Below, in pieces: positions 17,258-24,439 of a stretch of DNA of 64,000 nucleotides. Origin of the DNA: Butyrivibrio sp. MC2013 (lineage in GTDB: Bacteria; Bacillota; Clostridia; Lachnospirales; Lachnospiraceae). The notes beneath the pieces are model-generated. The model did no database searches and was not told the origin of the DNA. It saw only the letters and a list, made by a program, of their open reading frames with translations. The stretch covers positions 268,348-332,347 of the forward strand of contig NZ_KE384211.1 of the NCBI RefSeq assembly GCF_000424585.1, in the 5' to 3' direction. The position numbers and the translations under genes were made by a program. Within the stretch, counting starts at the first letter, position 1, and each line of letters begins with the position of its first letter.

Positions 17258-19318
17258 TTATGCATTAGCGGTAATTAACGTCATGTTTGCATGCGCCTCT
17301 TTCTCGGCTCTGCGCTTTGCCTTTCCCTGCTCACTCACACGTTTCTTCCGGTACGCTATCCTGCGGTCATACTCTGCCAAAAGCTCTACCGCCTGCGGAT
17401 CTCCCTGCTCTGCAAGTGCCTTGGTATTCGCATATTTCTCCTGCTCCCTGCGATAACGCTCTTTGAAGTATGCCTTGCTTCGCTCCCGCTTTTCCTCTTC
17501 TTTCCTGCAATGCTCCTCATACTGCGCCTTCGCCTCGGGATCTCCGGATTCAGCGGCAAGCCTGAGTTCTTCAAGCCTCTTTTCCCTTTTGGCGTTATAT
17601 CTGACAAGCGTAGCCTTTCTCTTCTCGGCACGGATCCGGTTCTTCTCCGCTTGTACGGCTGCCTGCTTCTTGGCTTCCTCCCGTATCTCCTCTTCGGGGA
17701 TCGGTGGGATAAACTGACCAATGAAGTTGAAATAGATTTCTATCTTCTGCTTTCTGCCAAAACCACGGATCCCGTTGGATTCGTGTACGATGATCTTGTC
17801 GATAAACTCACTGACCATCAATGGTGTAAGTTCCTCAAAGTCCGCATATTTCTTGGCAAGCGTTATGAAAGACTCCATATCAGCCTTGGGATCACGTTCT
17901 TCCGCTCTGGGCGATAACTCAGCCACCAATGCTTCAAGCTCCTCATATTCGGTGTTATATTGGCTCATAAGGCGCTCATACTGCTTCGGTGCTATCTTCT
18001 CCATGGCATATGTTTCATACAGCTTGCCTATCAGAACATCAAGCTCCTGCATCCTGTTCTCGGCAGATGTACGCTTTTCTTCGTTCTCCGAATCATCAAG
18101 CTCCTGCTTGACCGATAACTCTGCCATGATCTTTTCTCTGAATTCCTGCTCGTTAGTTATCGAATACTTGCTTGCTCTCTGTATTGCCTTGCGGATCAGT
18201 TCAAGCATATCGTTTCGCTTAACGTAATGCATGGTACAAACCTTGTTGACTCCCTTACGGTACATCCCACAACAATACGCCCGATCTGAATCCATCTTTT
18301 CCCGTGTGGTCGGCTGTGCATCATGACGGATCAGCTTTGATCCGCAATCGGCACAATATAGCAATCCGGTAAGATTAAACGGATCCTCGGCATATGGTGT
18401 TTTCTTCTTGCGAGCTTTTATCTTATTGGCAAGCTTCCAAGTTTCCTCGTCAATTATCGGTTCATGTGTATTCTTAAAAACCATCTGATCCTCAGCAGCC
18501 ACATTCACTCTCTTCTTGGATTTATACGATATTCCCTTTGATTTCTTAAGTACCGTATGCCCCAAGTATTCCTGCCGGTGGATGATATATCCCAATGTTG
18601 TTGAGTTCCACATATAGGGATCCGGCACGGGATTATGTCTGCAATCAGATGGTGAGTGTATTCTCTCGTATTCTGCCGGAATAAGGATCTTCTCATCGTG
18701 AAAGATGCGGATAATCTCGTTATAGGAATATCCCTGCACAACCATGTCAAAGATACGTCTTACAACCTTTGCCGCCTCTTCATCAACATACAGAGTCTGC
18801 TTATCATCCGGCTTGCGGTAATACCCGTAGGGGATGGCACCGCTACAACGCAGTCCACGCTCCATACGGTCGGTAAATACCGCACTGATCTTTCTGCTTG
18901 AGTCCCTGGCATACCATTCGTTCATGATGTTCAAGAACGGGGTAAAATCTGAGTCTGTCTGATTTGCGCTGTCTATGTTGTTATTAACAGCGATGAAGCG
19001 GACACCTTTCTCGACAAACATGATCTCGGTGTAGTAACCGACTTTCAGATAGTCACGACCGAAACGGCTCATGTCCTTAACGATGATCGTGGATATGTTC
19101 CCCTCAAGAACCTCTTCGATCATTGCCTTAAAGCCTTTACGGTCAAAGGTTGTCCCGCTGATTCCATCATCGGTGAAATGACGGACGGGATCGAAGCCGT
19201 GCTTTTTAGCATAGTCCTCTAAAAGCTGCTTCTGATTGGTGATACTGTTGCTCTCGCCCTGCAATTCATCATCCCTTGAAAGGCGTTCATACAGGGCTGT
19301 GTACTGGTGTTTACTCAT
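17258..19318 (-). CDS. tnpX: Large serine recombinase, TnpX type
   Basis: A 686-residue site-specific recombinase that excises and integrates the IME. The N-terminal resolvase domain has the catalytic serine at residue 14 (YERLSRDDE) and the typical DMSRFGRDYLKVG motif near 100-113. A recombinase domain follows (EAAKVVRRIFDMVVQGYS), then a zinc ribbon (LLYCADCGSKLIRH ... CTMHYVKR, about 315-375), a coiled coil, and a long C-terminal region of the DUF4368 type. Length fits TnpX of Tn4451 (about 700). The gene lies next to the right end of the element with AAAGGAGG before the ATG. All key residues are intact. Confidence 0.92.
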   Translation of the reverse strand: MSKHQYTALYERLSRDDELQGESNSITNQKQLLEDYAKKHGFDPVRHFTDDGISGTTFDRKGFKAMIEEVLEGNISTIIVKDMSRFGRDYLKVGYYTEIMFVEKGVRFIAVNNNIDSANQTDSDFTPFLNIMNEWYARDSSRKISAVFTDRMERGLRCSGAIPYGYYRKPDDKQTLYVDEEAAKVVRRIFDMVVQGYSYNEIIRIFHDEKILIPAEYERIHSPSDCRHNPVPDPYMWNSTTLGYIIHRQEYLGHTVLKKSKGISYKSKKRVNVAAEDQMVFKNTHEPIIDEETWKLANKIKARKKKTPYAEDPFNLTGLLYCADCGSKLIRHDAQPTTREKMDSDRAYCCGMYRKGVNKVCTMHYVKRNDMLELIRKAIQRASKYSITNEQEFREKIMAELSVKQELDDSENEEKRTSAENRMQELDVLIGKLYETYAMEKIAPKQYERLMSQYNTEYEELEALVAELSPRAEERDPKADMESFITLAKKYADFEELTPLMVSEFIDKIIVHESNGIRGFGRKQKIEIYFNFIGQFIPPIPEEEIREEAKKQAAVQAEKNRIRAEKRKATLVRYNAKREKRLEELRLAAESGDPEAKAQYEEHCRKEEEKRERSKAYFKERYRREQEKYANTKALAEQGDPQAVELLAEYDRRIAYRKKRVSEQGKAKRRAEKEAHANMTLITANA

Positions 19319-19351
19319 ATGAGCCTCCTTTCTTTTTTCAAGGTGACATTA

Positions 19352-19918
19352 CTATTGTCCTATCCAAAAGTAACCTTTTGGATCAGTTACTACAAACGAA
19401 CAAGGGTAATCCTTACTGTCGCACTGCAGCAAGTTTGGTTTAATAAAAAAGCGTGTTTTACCTGAGCCGGAACCACCTACAACCAGCACATTCTTATTTC
19501 TTGCGTACTTTGGCTGTGATGGTCTGGAACTTAGTGTAATCTGCTCCGTCTGGGACAGAATCACATTATTCTTCGGATCAGGATCTTTGAAAGGTTCTAT
19601 GTCGGAGGGCTTCCCCCATCTGGCTGAACCATATTCTGAGCCATGCCGAAATTTCTTAGAATTCTTTCCCTTCAGATAAACTGCAAGTCTTAGTGCTGCT
19701 CCACACGCTGCGCCAATAAGCAAATCAAAGGGATGTAAGCTAGGAAGCGGATTCGTAAATGCGGTTTGAAATCCACCTCCGATAATAAGCCCCTGAAGCT
19801 TTTCCGAAGCATTCATCCCCTCTGCAATTCGCCAGGCCTCACCTAAATTGGTAGCAAACAGACCTATTGCTATATAAGGGATATTCAGGATAATCTTCTT
19901 TTTTAATTTTTGATTCAT
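19352..19918 (-). pseudogene. VirD4 coupling protein, N-terminal part (gene split by IME)
   Basis: The first about 180 residues of VirD4: two transmembrane segments (KIILNIPYIAIGLFATNLG and LLIGAACGAALRLAVYL), then Walker A in VVGGSGSGKTRFF. After VVTDPKG the frame enters the IME and reads YFWIGQ and stop. Translation is coupled by ATGA to the PcfB gene. The rest of the protein is at 9800-11039. The truncated product would have Walker A but no Walker B and cannot be active. Confidence 0.9.
19362..19388. other. IME attachment site, right end, with inverted repeat
   Basis: ATCCAAAAG (19362-19370) and CTTTTGGAT (19375-19383) form a perfect 9-bp inverted repeat with 4 bases between. The outer arm belongs to the virD4 codons. 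The 15-bp sequence from 19374 matches 11025-11039 with two differences. Confidence 0.78.
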
Positions 19919-20400
19919 CGTGTCTGCTCCTTCCTCTTCTCAACTACCTTGCGAGGTATAGAAGCAACCTTTTCCTTAAGTTTCTTTAGCTTACCAAGTA
20001 TGCTCTCCTTTGCACCTTTTTCTTTTCCAAGGGTACGTTTGGTATAATCCGCTACTAGATCAGAGATAGCATCTGCATCCTGAGCCTTGAAAAAGATCTT
20101 ATAAGTGCCAGCCTCCTTGTCCTTAACCACGGCATAATCTACACCATACTTCCTGGCAAGGCGATTAAATAAATGGATATCTTCACCATCCAGCTCAATC
20201 TTCTGAGCACCTTTGCCTTGCTTTATGAGCTTTTTCACCGGCATCTTACCAGTCTTAACCTTTTCCTTCCCGAAGTACTTTTTATCATGCCTATGACGCA
20301 AATAAGCTTTTAGAACATTAAGTAACAACCTAGCTGTTGGCTTAACACCTTTTTCCACCATGAAATGGAGCGACTTGGCTGATAGCTCTTCATTAACCAC
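19915..20400 (-). CDS. PcfB family protein
   Basis: A 161-residue ICE protein. It starts MVNEELSAKSLHFMVEKGVK and has the RLLLNVLKAYLRH and IHLFNRLARKYGVDYAVVKD segments of the PcfB/DUF3801 family, with a very basic C-terminus (KLKKLKEKVASIPRKVVEKR). Family knowledge: PcfB lies directly upstream of the coupling protein gene in many Firmicute conjugative elements and plasmids such as pCF10. Here the ATGA overlap with virD4 is retained. Confidence 0.85.
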   Translation of the reverse strand: MVNEELSAKSLHFMVEKGVKPTARLLLNVLKAYLRHRHDKKYFGKEKVKTGKMPVKKLIKQGKGAQKIELDGEDIHLFNRLARKYGVDYAVVKDKEAGTYKIFFKAQDADAISDLVADYTKRTLGKEKGAKESILGKLKKLKEKVASIPRKVVEKRKEQTR

Positions 20401-20430
20401 GAATTATCGCCTCCCTTCTATCTGGGCCAG

Positions 20431-20760
20431 TCATAGTCCAATAACTCCATCTAAGGTTGTAACAATAACCTTGGATTTTCTGGCTATTGCGATATCATCC
20501 TTCACTTCCTCATTCTGCTTATTACCACAGATAACAAGGAATCTTGCTCTACGAAGCAGATCCTCTGACATCTCCTTGAATCTCTTATGAGCTTCTGTAT
20601 CCTCAGCTGAAAAGATTCCATCAAAAGCAAGGATAGGGCAAAGGGGAAGATATCCTTCCTTTACCAACTCCTGGCAGTACTTCTTTGCATCTTCTTTTGC
20701 CACAACCGGATTCTTATTCCATGCTGCAGTAACATAAGCTCTCGGTATTGTTCTACTCAT
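20431..20760 (-). CDS. DUF4406/deoxyribosyltransferase-like small protein
   Basis: A 109-residue protein, MSRTIPRAYVTAAWNKNPVV, with YCQELVKEGYLPLCPILAFD and a later DLLRRARFLVICG strand. The pattern (start of a beta strand, AxxYxxxLxxxGxxPxxP, then D-LLxxxDxLLVxG) recalls DUF4406 and nucleoside 2-deoxyribosyltransferase-like folds. Found in many ICEs of this type between repA and pcfB; the substrate is unknown. Confidence 0.65.
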   Translation of the reverse strand: MSRTIPRAYVTAAWNKNPVVAKEDAKKYCQELVKEGYLPLCPILAFDGIFSAEDTEAHKRFKEMSEDLLRRARFLVICGNKQNEEVKDDIAIARKSKVIVTTLDGVIGL

Positions 20761-20772
20761 AATTTTCCTCCC

Positions 20773-21189
20773 TTAATCAACACGCATTGCTGAAAAGCAG
20801 GCGTCTCCTGCCTTCAAAGTATCCATCTGTGCCATAGCAACCTCTAAGAGATCACCAATCTCATCATCAGGGATAGCCTTAAGCACATTCCCTGCTCTTT
20901 GAAAAATAAGCACGCTGCCAACTAAATACTCTTCACCCTCTGCCTTAAAAAGCTTATCTTTGTTGTAAACAGCAATATAATCTGACTTTCCAAGGTGAGT
21001 CCCTGCACCACAAGTGGCCATCTGATCAAGAATATGCTCTGCTTCCTTCATAGAAATCTGTCTGATTTTGCCGTTGGTTCCAAGAATCACAGCATGAGCA
21101 TCAGGCCTTGATACATCTGTCTCCGGTACTTTAATTCCATCCTTCATAGGATCAAGCTGAATATCAATTGTAATCTGTTCCATTGTCAT
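20773..21189 (-). CDS. Conserved-looking ICE hypothetical, 138 aa
   Basis: Starts MTMEQITIDIQLDPMKDGIK with an AGGAGG-type site close upstream. Contains a central AHAVILGTNGKIRQISMKEA and YLVGSVLIFQRAGNVLKAIP, suggesting a mixed alpha/beta globular protein. No family recognised with confidence. Lies between repA and the DUF4406-like gene with short gaps, so it is part of the maintenance operon. Confidence 0.65.
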   Translation of the reverse strand: MTMEQITIDIQLDPMKDGIKVPETDVSRPDAHAVILGTNGKIRQISMKEAEHILDQMATCGAGTHLGKSDYIAVYNKDKLFKAEGEEYLVGSVLIFQRAGNVLKAIPDDEIGDLLEVAMAQMDTLKAGDACFSAMRVD

Positions 21190-21195
21190 TCCTCC

Positions 21196-22059
21196 TTAGA
21201 TTTTTCCTGTCGCCATGTCATGCTGGACCAGCGACTGATAATAGTTGTTAATCGTAATTGGCGCATTATAAAGTGCTGCCACTATGTATTTCTTCACATT
21301 GCGAACCTTTGTAGTCTTGTCCTTCATACTGTCCATTACAAACTGGATATGGCTGCTATCCAGCTTCATGAATCTGCTTTTCACTACATTAATAGGCTTT
21401 TTATCCCCGGATATAGTGATAAACTTCTGATTGCTGCACAGCACATCCAGGATTATGTCAAAAATCTCATCTATCTCTTCTACTCCATAGGGGTAGCGCT
21501 CTTTGAGTATCTCTATATCCAGTGACTGGTATAAATATTGTCTGTATAGCTCCCTCTCATCTTCTCTGCTCTTAGATAAGATAAGATTAGTATTACTACA
21601 CTCAGTATTATTTAACTCAGTATTATTAGGTGGTGATTCTCGACATTCCGGGCTGGTGATTTTCACTACACCGGCATGGTGATTTTCACCACTCCGGACT
21701 GGTGATTCCTGAAGCAGGACAAAGTTCTTCACATAGATCCTGTCAGGTTTACAAAGTCCCTGCTTAACTCTTTCGATAAGTCCATAACTCTCTAGCTCCT
21801 TTAAAAGCTTTAAAGCCTTCTGACTCGCACAATGCAAATCCTCCTGAATACTGACAAGTGTGTAATAGACATACACTCTGCCCTCGTCATCAATCCAATG
21901 ATTCTTTTTGGAAAGAGATACCCGATTCAGAAATAATCCATACAGAACCTTGGCATCCGTAGAAAGCTTTGCAAACTTATCATCCTTAAAGAGAACCTGG
22001 GGAATCCTATAGAAGGCAAACTGCTCAGACTCTTCCTCATGAAAATAGCCAAAGTCCAT
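21196..22059 (-). CDS. RepA_N-type replication initiator
   Basis: A 287-residue initiator. The N-terminal winged helix is seen in FYRIPQVLFKDDKFAKLSTD, VLYGLFLNRVSLSKKNHWID and LVSIQEDLHCASQKALKLLK, the RepA_N hallmark. The C-terminal part is variable and carries a domain shared with ICE/plasmid Rep proteins (RNVKKYIVAALYNAP). In ICEs such proteins probably support replication of the excised circle. The iteron-like repeats at 23642-23693 are a candidate binding site. Confidence 0.88.
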   Translation of the reverse strand: MDFGYFHEEESEQFAFYRIPQVLFKDDKFAKLSTDAKVLYGLFLNRVSLSKKNHWIDDEGRVYVYYTLVSIQEDLHCASQKALKLLKELESYGLIERVKQGLCKPDRIYVKNFVLLQESPVRSGENHHAGVVKITSPECRESPPNNTELNNTECSNTNLILSKSREDERELYRQYLYQSLDIEILKERYPYGVEEIDEIFDIILDVLCSNQKFITISGDKKPINVVKSRFMKLDSSHIQFVMDSMKDKTTKVRNVKKYIVAALYNAPITINNYYQSLVQHDMATGKI

Positions 22060-22070
22060 ACCACACCTCT

Positions 22071-22283
22071 TTAGGCATTACCTGTAGCAACACTGTTACT
22101 TCTGCTGTCAGCAACAAGCTTCTGATAGCAGGGAAAGCAAAACGTCCTTCCATTGCCATAAGGGCAAGGATGACTGCAATTGCAAGGTGTAACTGGGCCA
22201 AGCTTAGGTGCCACACTGTGAGGCACTCTTGAAATGCCATTCTTATTAAAGTTCTTCTGAACTCTCATATATTTCTTACTCAT
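22071..22283 (-). CDS. Small Cys-rich zinc-ribbon-like protein, 70 aa
   Basis: MSKKYMRVQKNFNKNGISRV followed by a cluster with six cysteines (CNCSHPCPYG and FCFPCYQKL) that could bind one or two zinc ions. AAGGAGATATCT site upstream. It precedes repA by 11 bases. Family not recognised; a small zinc protein in the replication operon of the ICE. Confidence 0.6.
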   Translation of the reverse strand: MSKKYMRVQKNFNKNGISRVPHSVAPKLGPVTPCNCSHPCPYGNGRTFCFPCYQKLVADSRSNSVATGNA

Positions 22284-22311
22284 CTTAGATATCTCCTTTC
22301 ACCACTGAAAA

Positions 22312-22337
22312 AGGCCTCCCTAAAACTAGGGAAGCCT
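22312..22337 (-). terminator. Terminator after the DUF5688 gene
   Basis: AGGC-CTCCCTA / TAGGGA-AGCCT stem with an AAAC-type loop, followed by TTTTTC on the minus strand. It separates the DUF5688 gene from the repA operon. Confidence 0.75.
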
Positions 22338-22359
22338 CTCTCTTACTTATTGATGGAGC

Positions 22360-23415
22360 TTATAAAGAAGTCTCATGCTTCTTGGTTGCAGCCTTTGTTG
22401 CTGCATCCTTAGCCGGATCTTTCTTTGCAATCTCCTGTTTCTTTTCTTTTAGATCTCCAAGGACAGAATCTTTATCAACAGCCTCGTGTTCAGCCTCACG
22501 CTGACGTTCCTCATACTTATCAGCCAACTCAAAAATATGATTCTGACTGTCGTAATGATAAACGTGATCTGTAAGCTGATCTGCAGGCTCAACCTGAGTA
22601 GCATTGACCTCTTTGACCATATTTTCCAGCTCCTTGGCTGTAATCTGGCCATTGTCCTTCACAAGCAAAACCTCATGGATACTGCTTGGGAGAACGAAGA
22701 AGTCACCGCCCATCTTCTGAGCTGCATCCTCCATGAAATTCGGATATGCGATAACACCGGCTCCATGAATCTTATCCGGAACTGTAGCAACAAACATCTG
22801 CTCATCTTCCGGTGCAACCTCAGGAATCATGCCAGGTGCAAGCTCACTCATCACTTCAGACATACCTCTGATTTCAGATGGTCTAATCTCTGGTGCATTC
22901 TCCATGGCATCAGCGCGAAGCTGCTCTTTGGTAATGCCATACTGATCAAGCAACTGATTGGTAACAAGGATTGTTCCATTGCCGGAATCTGTCTGATCAA
23001 GCACAAAGCGATAAACAACAGCCATATCCTCCATTCTTTCATGAGGTACGCTCTCAAGAAGTTCCGCATTCTTCTCTGCAGAAACCACTTCCATAGAAAG
23101 CTTGCTCTTCATCTGCTCATAATCAGAGAGCGACTCCAGATCGACCTGAGGGGATTCACGAAATCCTTTCTCCACTGCATCAGCAAAATGCTCTGCAATC
23201 TCAGGGATTGGTGTACCATTCTCATAAGCAGCAAATGCTTTCTCAACGCTGATGTTCACTCCAATGGAACTGTCCACAGGTCTTACTGTGATAGCATCAT
23301 AGCTATCATTCATCTTATCTACTCTACGAGCAGTAAGTTCAACATCAGCTCCTCTAACAGCAAGTTCTGCCTTTAAGGCATCCTGGAAACCTTCTTTGAA
23401 ACGTTCATAATCCAT
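22360..23415 (-). CDS. DUF5688 family protein
   Basis: A 351-residue cytoplasmic protein starting MDYERFKEGFQDALKAELAV at 23415 (AAAGGAG ten bases ahead; a longer frame would run through the upstream hairpin). The middle holds ILVTNQLLDQYGITKEQLRA and ENAPEIRPSEIRGMSEVMSE, and later FFVLPSSIHEVLLVKDNG, phrases typical of DUF5688 proteins in Lachnospiraceae mobile elements. The C-terminus is Lys-rich. Function unknown. It stands alone between two terminators, behind the iteron-like repeats. Confidence 0.8.
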   Translation of the reverse strand: MDYERFKEGFQDALKAELAVRGADVELTARRVDKMNDSYDAITVRPVDSSIGVNISVEKAFAAYENGTPIPEIAEHFADAVEKGFRESPQVDLESLSDYEQMKSKLSMEVVSAEKNAELLESVPHERMEDMAVVYRFVLDQTDSGNGTILVTNQLLDQYGITKEQLRADAMENAPEIRPSEIRGMSEVMSELAPGMIPEVAPEDEQMFVATVPDKIHGAGVIAYPNFMEDAAQKMGGDFFVLPSSIHEVLLVKDNGQITAKELENMVKEVNATQVEPADQLTDHVYHYDSQNHIFELADKYEERQREAEHEAVDKDSVLGDLKEKKQEIAKKDPAKDAATKAATKKHETSL

Positions 23416-23490
23416 ATTCAATTTTCTCCTTTTCTTTGACAGTTTTAATAGAAACACCGGCGCGCGCTTTCCGGTTTCGGACAACAAAAA

Positions 23491-23533
23491 AAGCGCCAAG
23501 CATGACCGTGAGGGTTTGGTCATGCTGACGCTT
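23491..23533 (-). terminator. Long hairpin with T7 run upstream of DUF5688 gene
   Basis: Arms AAGCGCCAAGCATGACC and GGTCATGCTGACGCTT pair with one bulge; on the minus strand TTTTTTT follows directly. It lies between the presumed promoter and the DUF5688 gene, so it is either an attenuator or the end of a short leader RNA. Confidence 0.7.
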
Positions 23534-23565
23534 AAATCTGCTTCCTATTCTTCTGCAAAAGAAAA

Positions 23566-23599
23566 ACAAGTGGGAGGCTTTTGTTTACCTCTCACTTGT
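23566..23599 (-). terminator. Second hairpin in tandem
   Basis: ACAAGTGGGAGG pairs with CCTCTCACTTGT (one bulge); TTTTTCTTTT follows on the minus strand. It is only 33 bases upstream of the first hairpin, so the two form tandem terminators. Confidence 0.65.
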
Positions 23600-23611
23600 C
23601 TATGATAATAA

Positions 23612-23693
23612 TAGCACCGTTAAATCCATAAGAAAAGTGCTAATGTCGGTCATGGCGAGACATAACGAGTCAAAACGAGACAATGTCGGTCAT
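23612..23693. repeat. Iteron-like repeats and inverted repeat
   Basis: TAGCAC (23612-23617) and GTGCTA (23637-23642) face each other. Then AATGTCGGTCAT occurs twice (23642-23653 and 23682-23693), enclosing three units with 10-bp spacing: CGAGACATAA, CGAGTCAAAA, CGAGACAATG. One-helical-turn spacing suggests protein binding on one face, as in origin iterons or an operator. Confidence 0.65.
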
Positions 23694-23697
23694 ACCA

Positions 23698-24009
23698 TTA
23701 AATTCTTCCTAAAAGTTCCTTTAATCCAAGTAATCCTTCTTCTCCCCAAAGAGTTAATGCCTGAGGAATCACTGCAACAACAATACCCACAAGAAGCCCC
23801 TGCCATCCAAGAGATATATCTCCATTAATAAATGAGCAAATGCCACCAATTACAAAGAACGACCCTATTAATCCACATGCAATATTTGCAAAACCACCAA
23901 TAAATCCAATAGCAAGCATAAGCAAGGTAAGTGCCGCCTGAACTGGTAATAAAGCAATTTTTAGGATAAATCTTAATATCATTCCAATACCATATAATAC
24001 TGTCATCAT
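23698..24009 (-). CDS. Small ICE membrane protein, 103 aa
   Basis: MMTVLYGIGMILRFILKIAL start with about four hydrophobic segments (LLPVQAALTLLMLAIGFIGG, IACGLIGSFFVIGGICSFI, LLVGIVVAVIPQALTLW). Coupled by ATGA overlap to the HTH gene. Similar small membrane proteins stand beside HTH genes at this end of related ICEs; role unknown. Confidence 0.75.
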   Translation of the reverse strand: MMTVLYGIGMILRFILKIALLPVQAALTLLMLAIGFIGGFANIACGLIGSFFVIGGICSFINGDISLGWQGLLVGIVVAVIPQALTLWGEEGLLGLKELLGRI

Positions 24010-24290
24010 AGGTTCCCCCTTTCCTTCTCCATCTGTACTTTATAAGCAATTAGCCGGAGCACATATTCTGGAGCCTGGGTATTTCCTAGTTCCCAATCCT
24101 GTAAAGTTCTATAAGGAATTCCAAGGTATTCTGCAAACTCCTTCTTATTCATTCCAGTCTGGCTTCTAATATACGCAAAGGCGCTTGCATACATTCTTTT
24201 CTTCTTGTCCGCATCGGCTTTTTTCTTATCAGTTTGTTCAACTAATAATCCATTGGCGATACCATCAAGTTTCAAATCTAAATCTGCCAT
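24006..24290 (-). CDS. HTH regulator of the ICE, 94 aa
   Basis: DNA-binding protein with the helix-turn-helix near residues 45-75 (SQTGMNKKEFAEYLGIPYRT, LQDWELGNTQAPEYVLRLIA), related to the antitoxin/Xre-like group. AGGAGG lies 6 bases before the ATG at 24290. Two identical palindromes upstream, one inside its promoter, strongly suggest autorepression. It is the first gene of the leftward ICE transcription. Confidence 0.85.
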   Translation of the reverse strand: MADLDLKLDGIANGLLVEQTDKKKADADKKKRMYASAFAYIRSQTGMNKKEFAEYLGIPYRTLQDWELGNTQAPEYVLRLIAYKVQMEKERGNL

Positions 24291-24305
24291 AACGCACCTC
24301 CTATG

Positions 24306-24363
24306 TACGGTCTCCGTATATCTTTCTACTTTTTATTATATATACGGTCTCCGTATATGTCAA
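24306..24363 (-). promoter_or_regulatory. Consensus promoter with two palindromic operators
   Basis: On the minus strand TTGACA (24358-24363) and TATAAT (24335-24340) are 17 bases apart. The palindrome TACGG-TCT-CCGTA occurs at 24343-24355, filling the spacer, and again at 24306-24318 between -10 and start codon, centre distance 37 bp. Binding of a dimer would block polymerase. Confidence 0.88.
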
Positions 24364-24375
24364 TGTAAAAAAATA

Positions 24376-24407
24376 CCCGCAAAGCAGGTGTAATCTGCAA
24401 TGCGGGC
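24376..24407 (-). terminator. Terminator of the UvrA-like gene; copy 1 of a repeated hairpin
   Basis: Stem CCCGC..AGCAG / CTGC..GCGGG with a conserved AA/AA internal loop; TATTTTTTTA follows on the minus strand. 30 of 32 bases are the same as at 28300-28331. Confidence 0.8.
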
Positions 24408-24439
24408 AGCACGGTATTTATTAGGTAAACATAATCTCA

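Larger units (their letters stand above)
11025..19388. mobile_element. Tn4451-like integrative mobilizable element inserted in virD4
   Basis: About 8.35 kb between two near-identical 15-bp sites inside the ICE virD4 gene. It carries a TnpX-like serine recombinase at one end, TnpW at the other, a MobA/MobL relaxase with a palindrome-rich presumed oriT and a DUF3847-like accessory gene, two mobilization-region hypotheticals and a complete type II restriction-modification system. Most genes read leftward, like the host ICE; only the methyltransferase reads right. It has no own VirB or VirD4 genes, so it would need a helper channel. Confidence 0.9.
1..24407 (-). mobile_element. Tn1549-like integrative conjugative element, partial (repA end)
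   Basis: A leftward block of conjugation and maintenance genes in the order known for Tn1549/CTn-type clostridial elements: HTH, DUF5688, RepA, PcfB, VirD4, Maff2, VirB6-like, PrgI, VirB4, NlpC/P60, DUF4315, DUF4366, ArdC/LtrC-like, TopB. Many genes overlap by 4 bp or abut, so it is essentially one long operon. The relaxase, excisionase and integrase are not present and should lie left of base 1. The right limit is inferred: it is put at the terminator-like hairpin at 24376-24407, but the element could extend to about 28,850 just before ppdK. Two later insertions sit inside it: a nitroreductase gene and an 8.35-kb IME. Confidence 0.85.

Noticed and set aside
22486..23376. 296-codon plus-strand frame opposite the DUF5688 gene
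   Set aside because: Cys/His/Leu-rich nonsense composition and no binding site; the DUF5688 frame explains the region.
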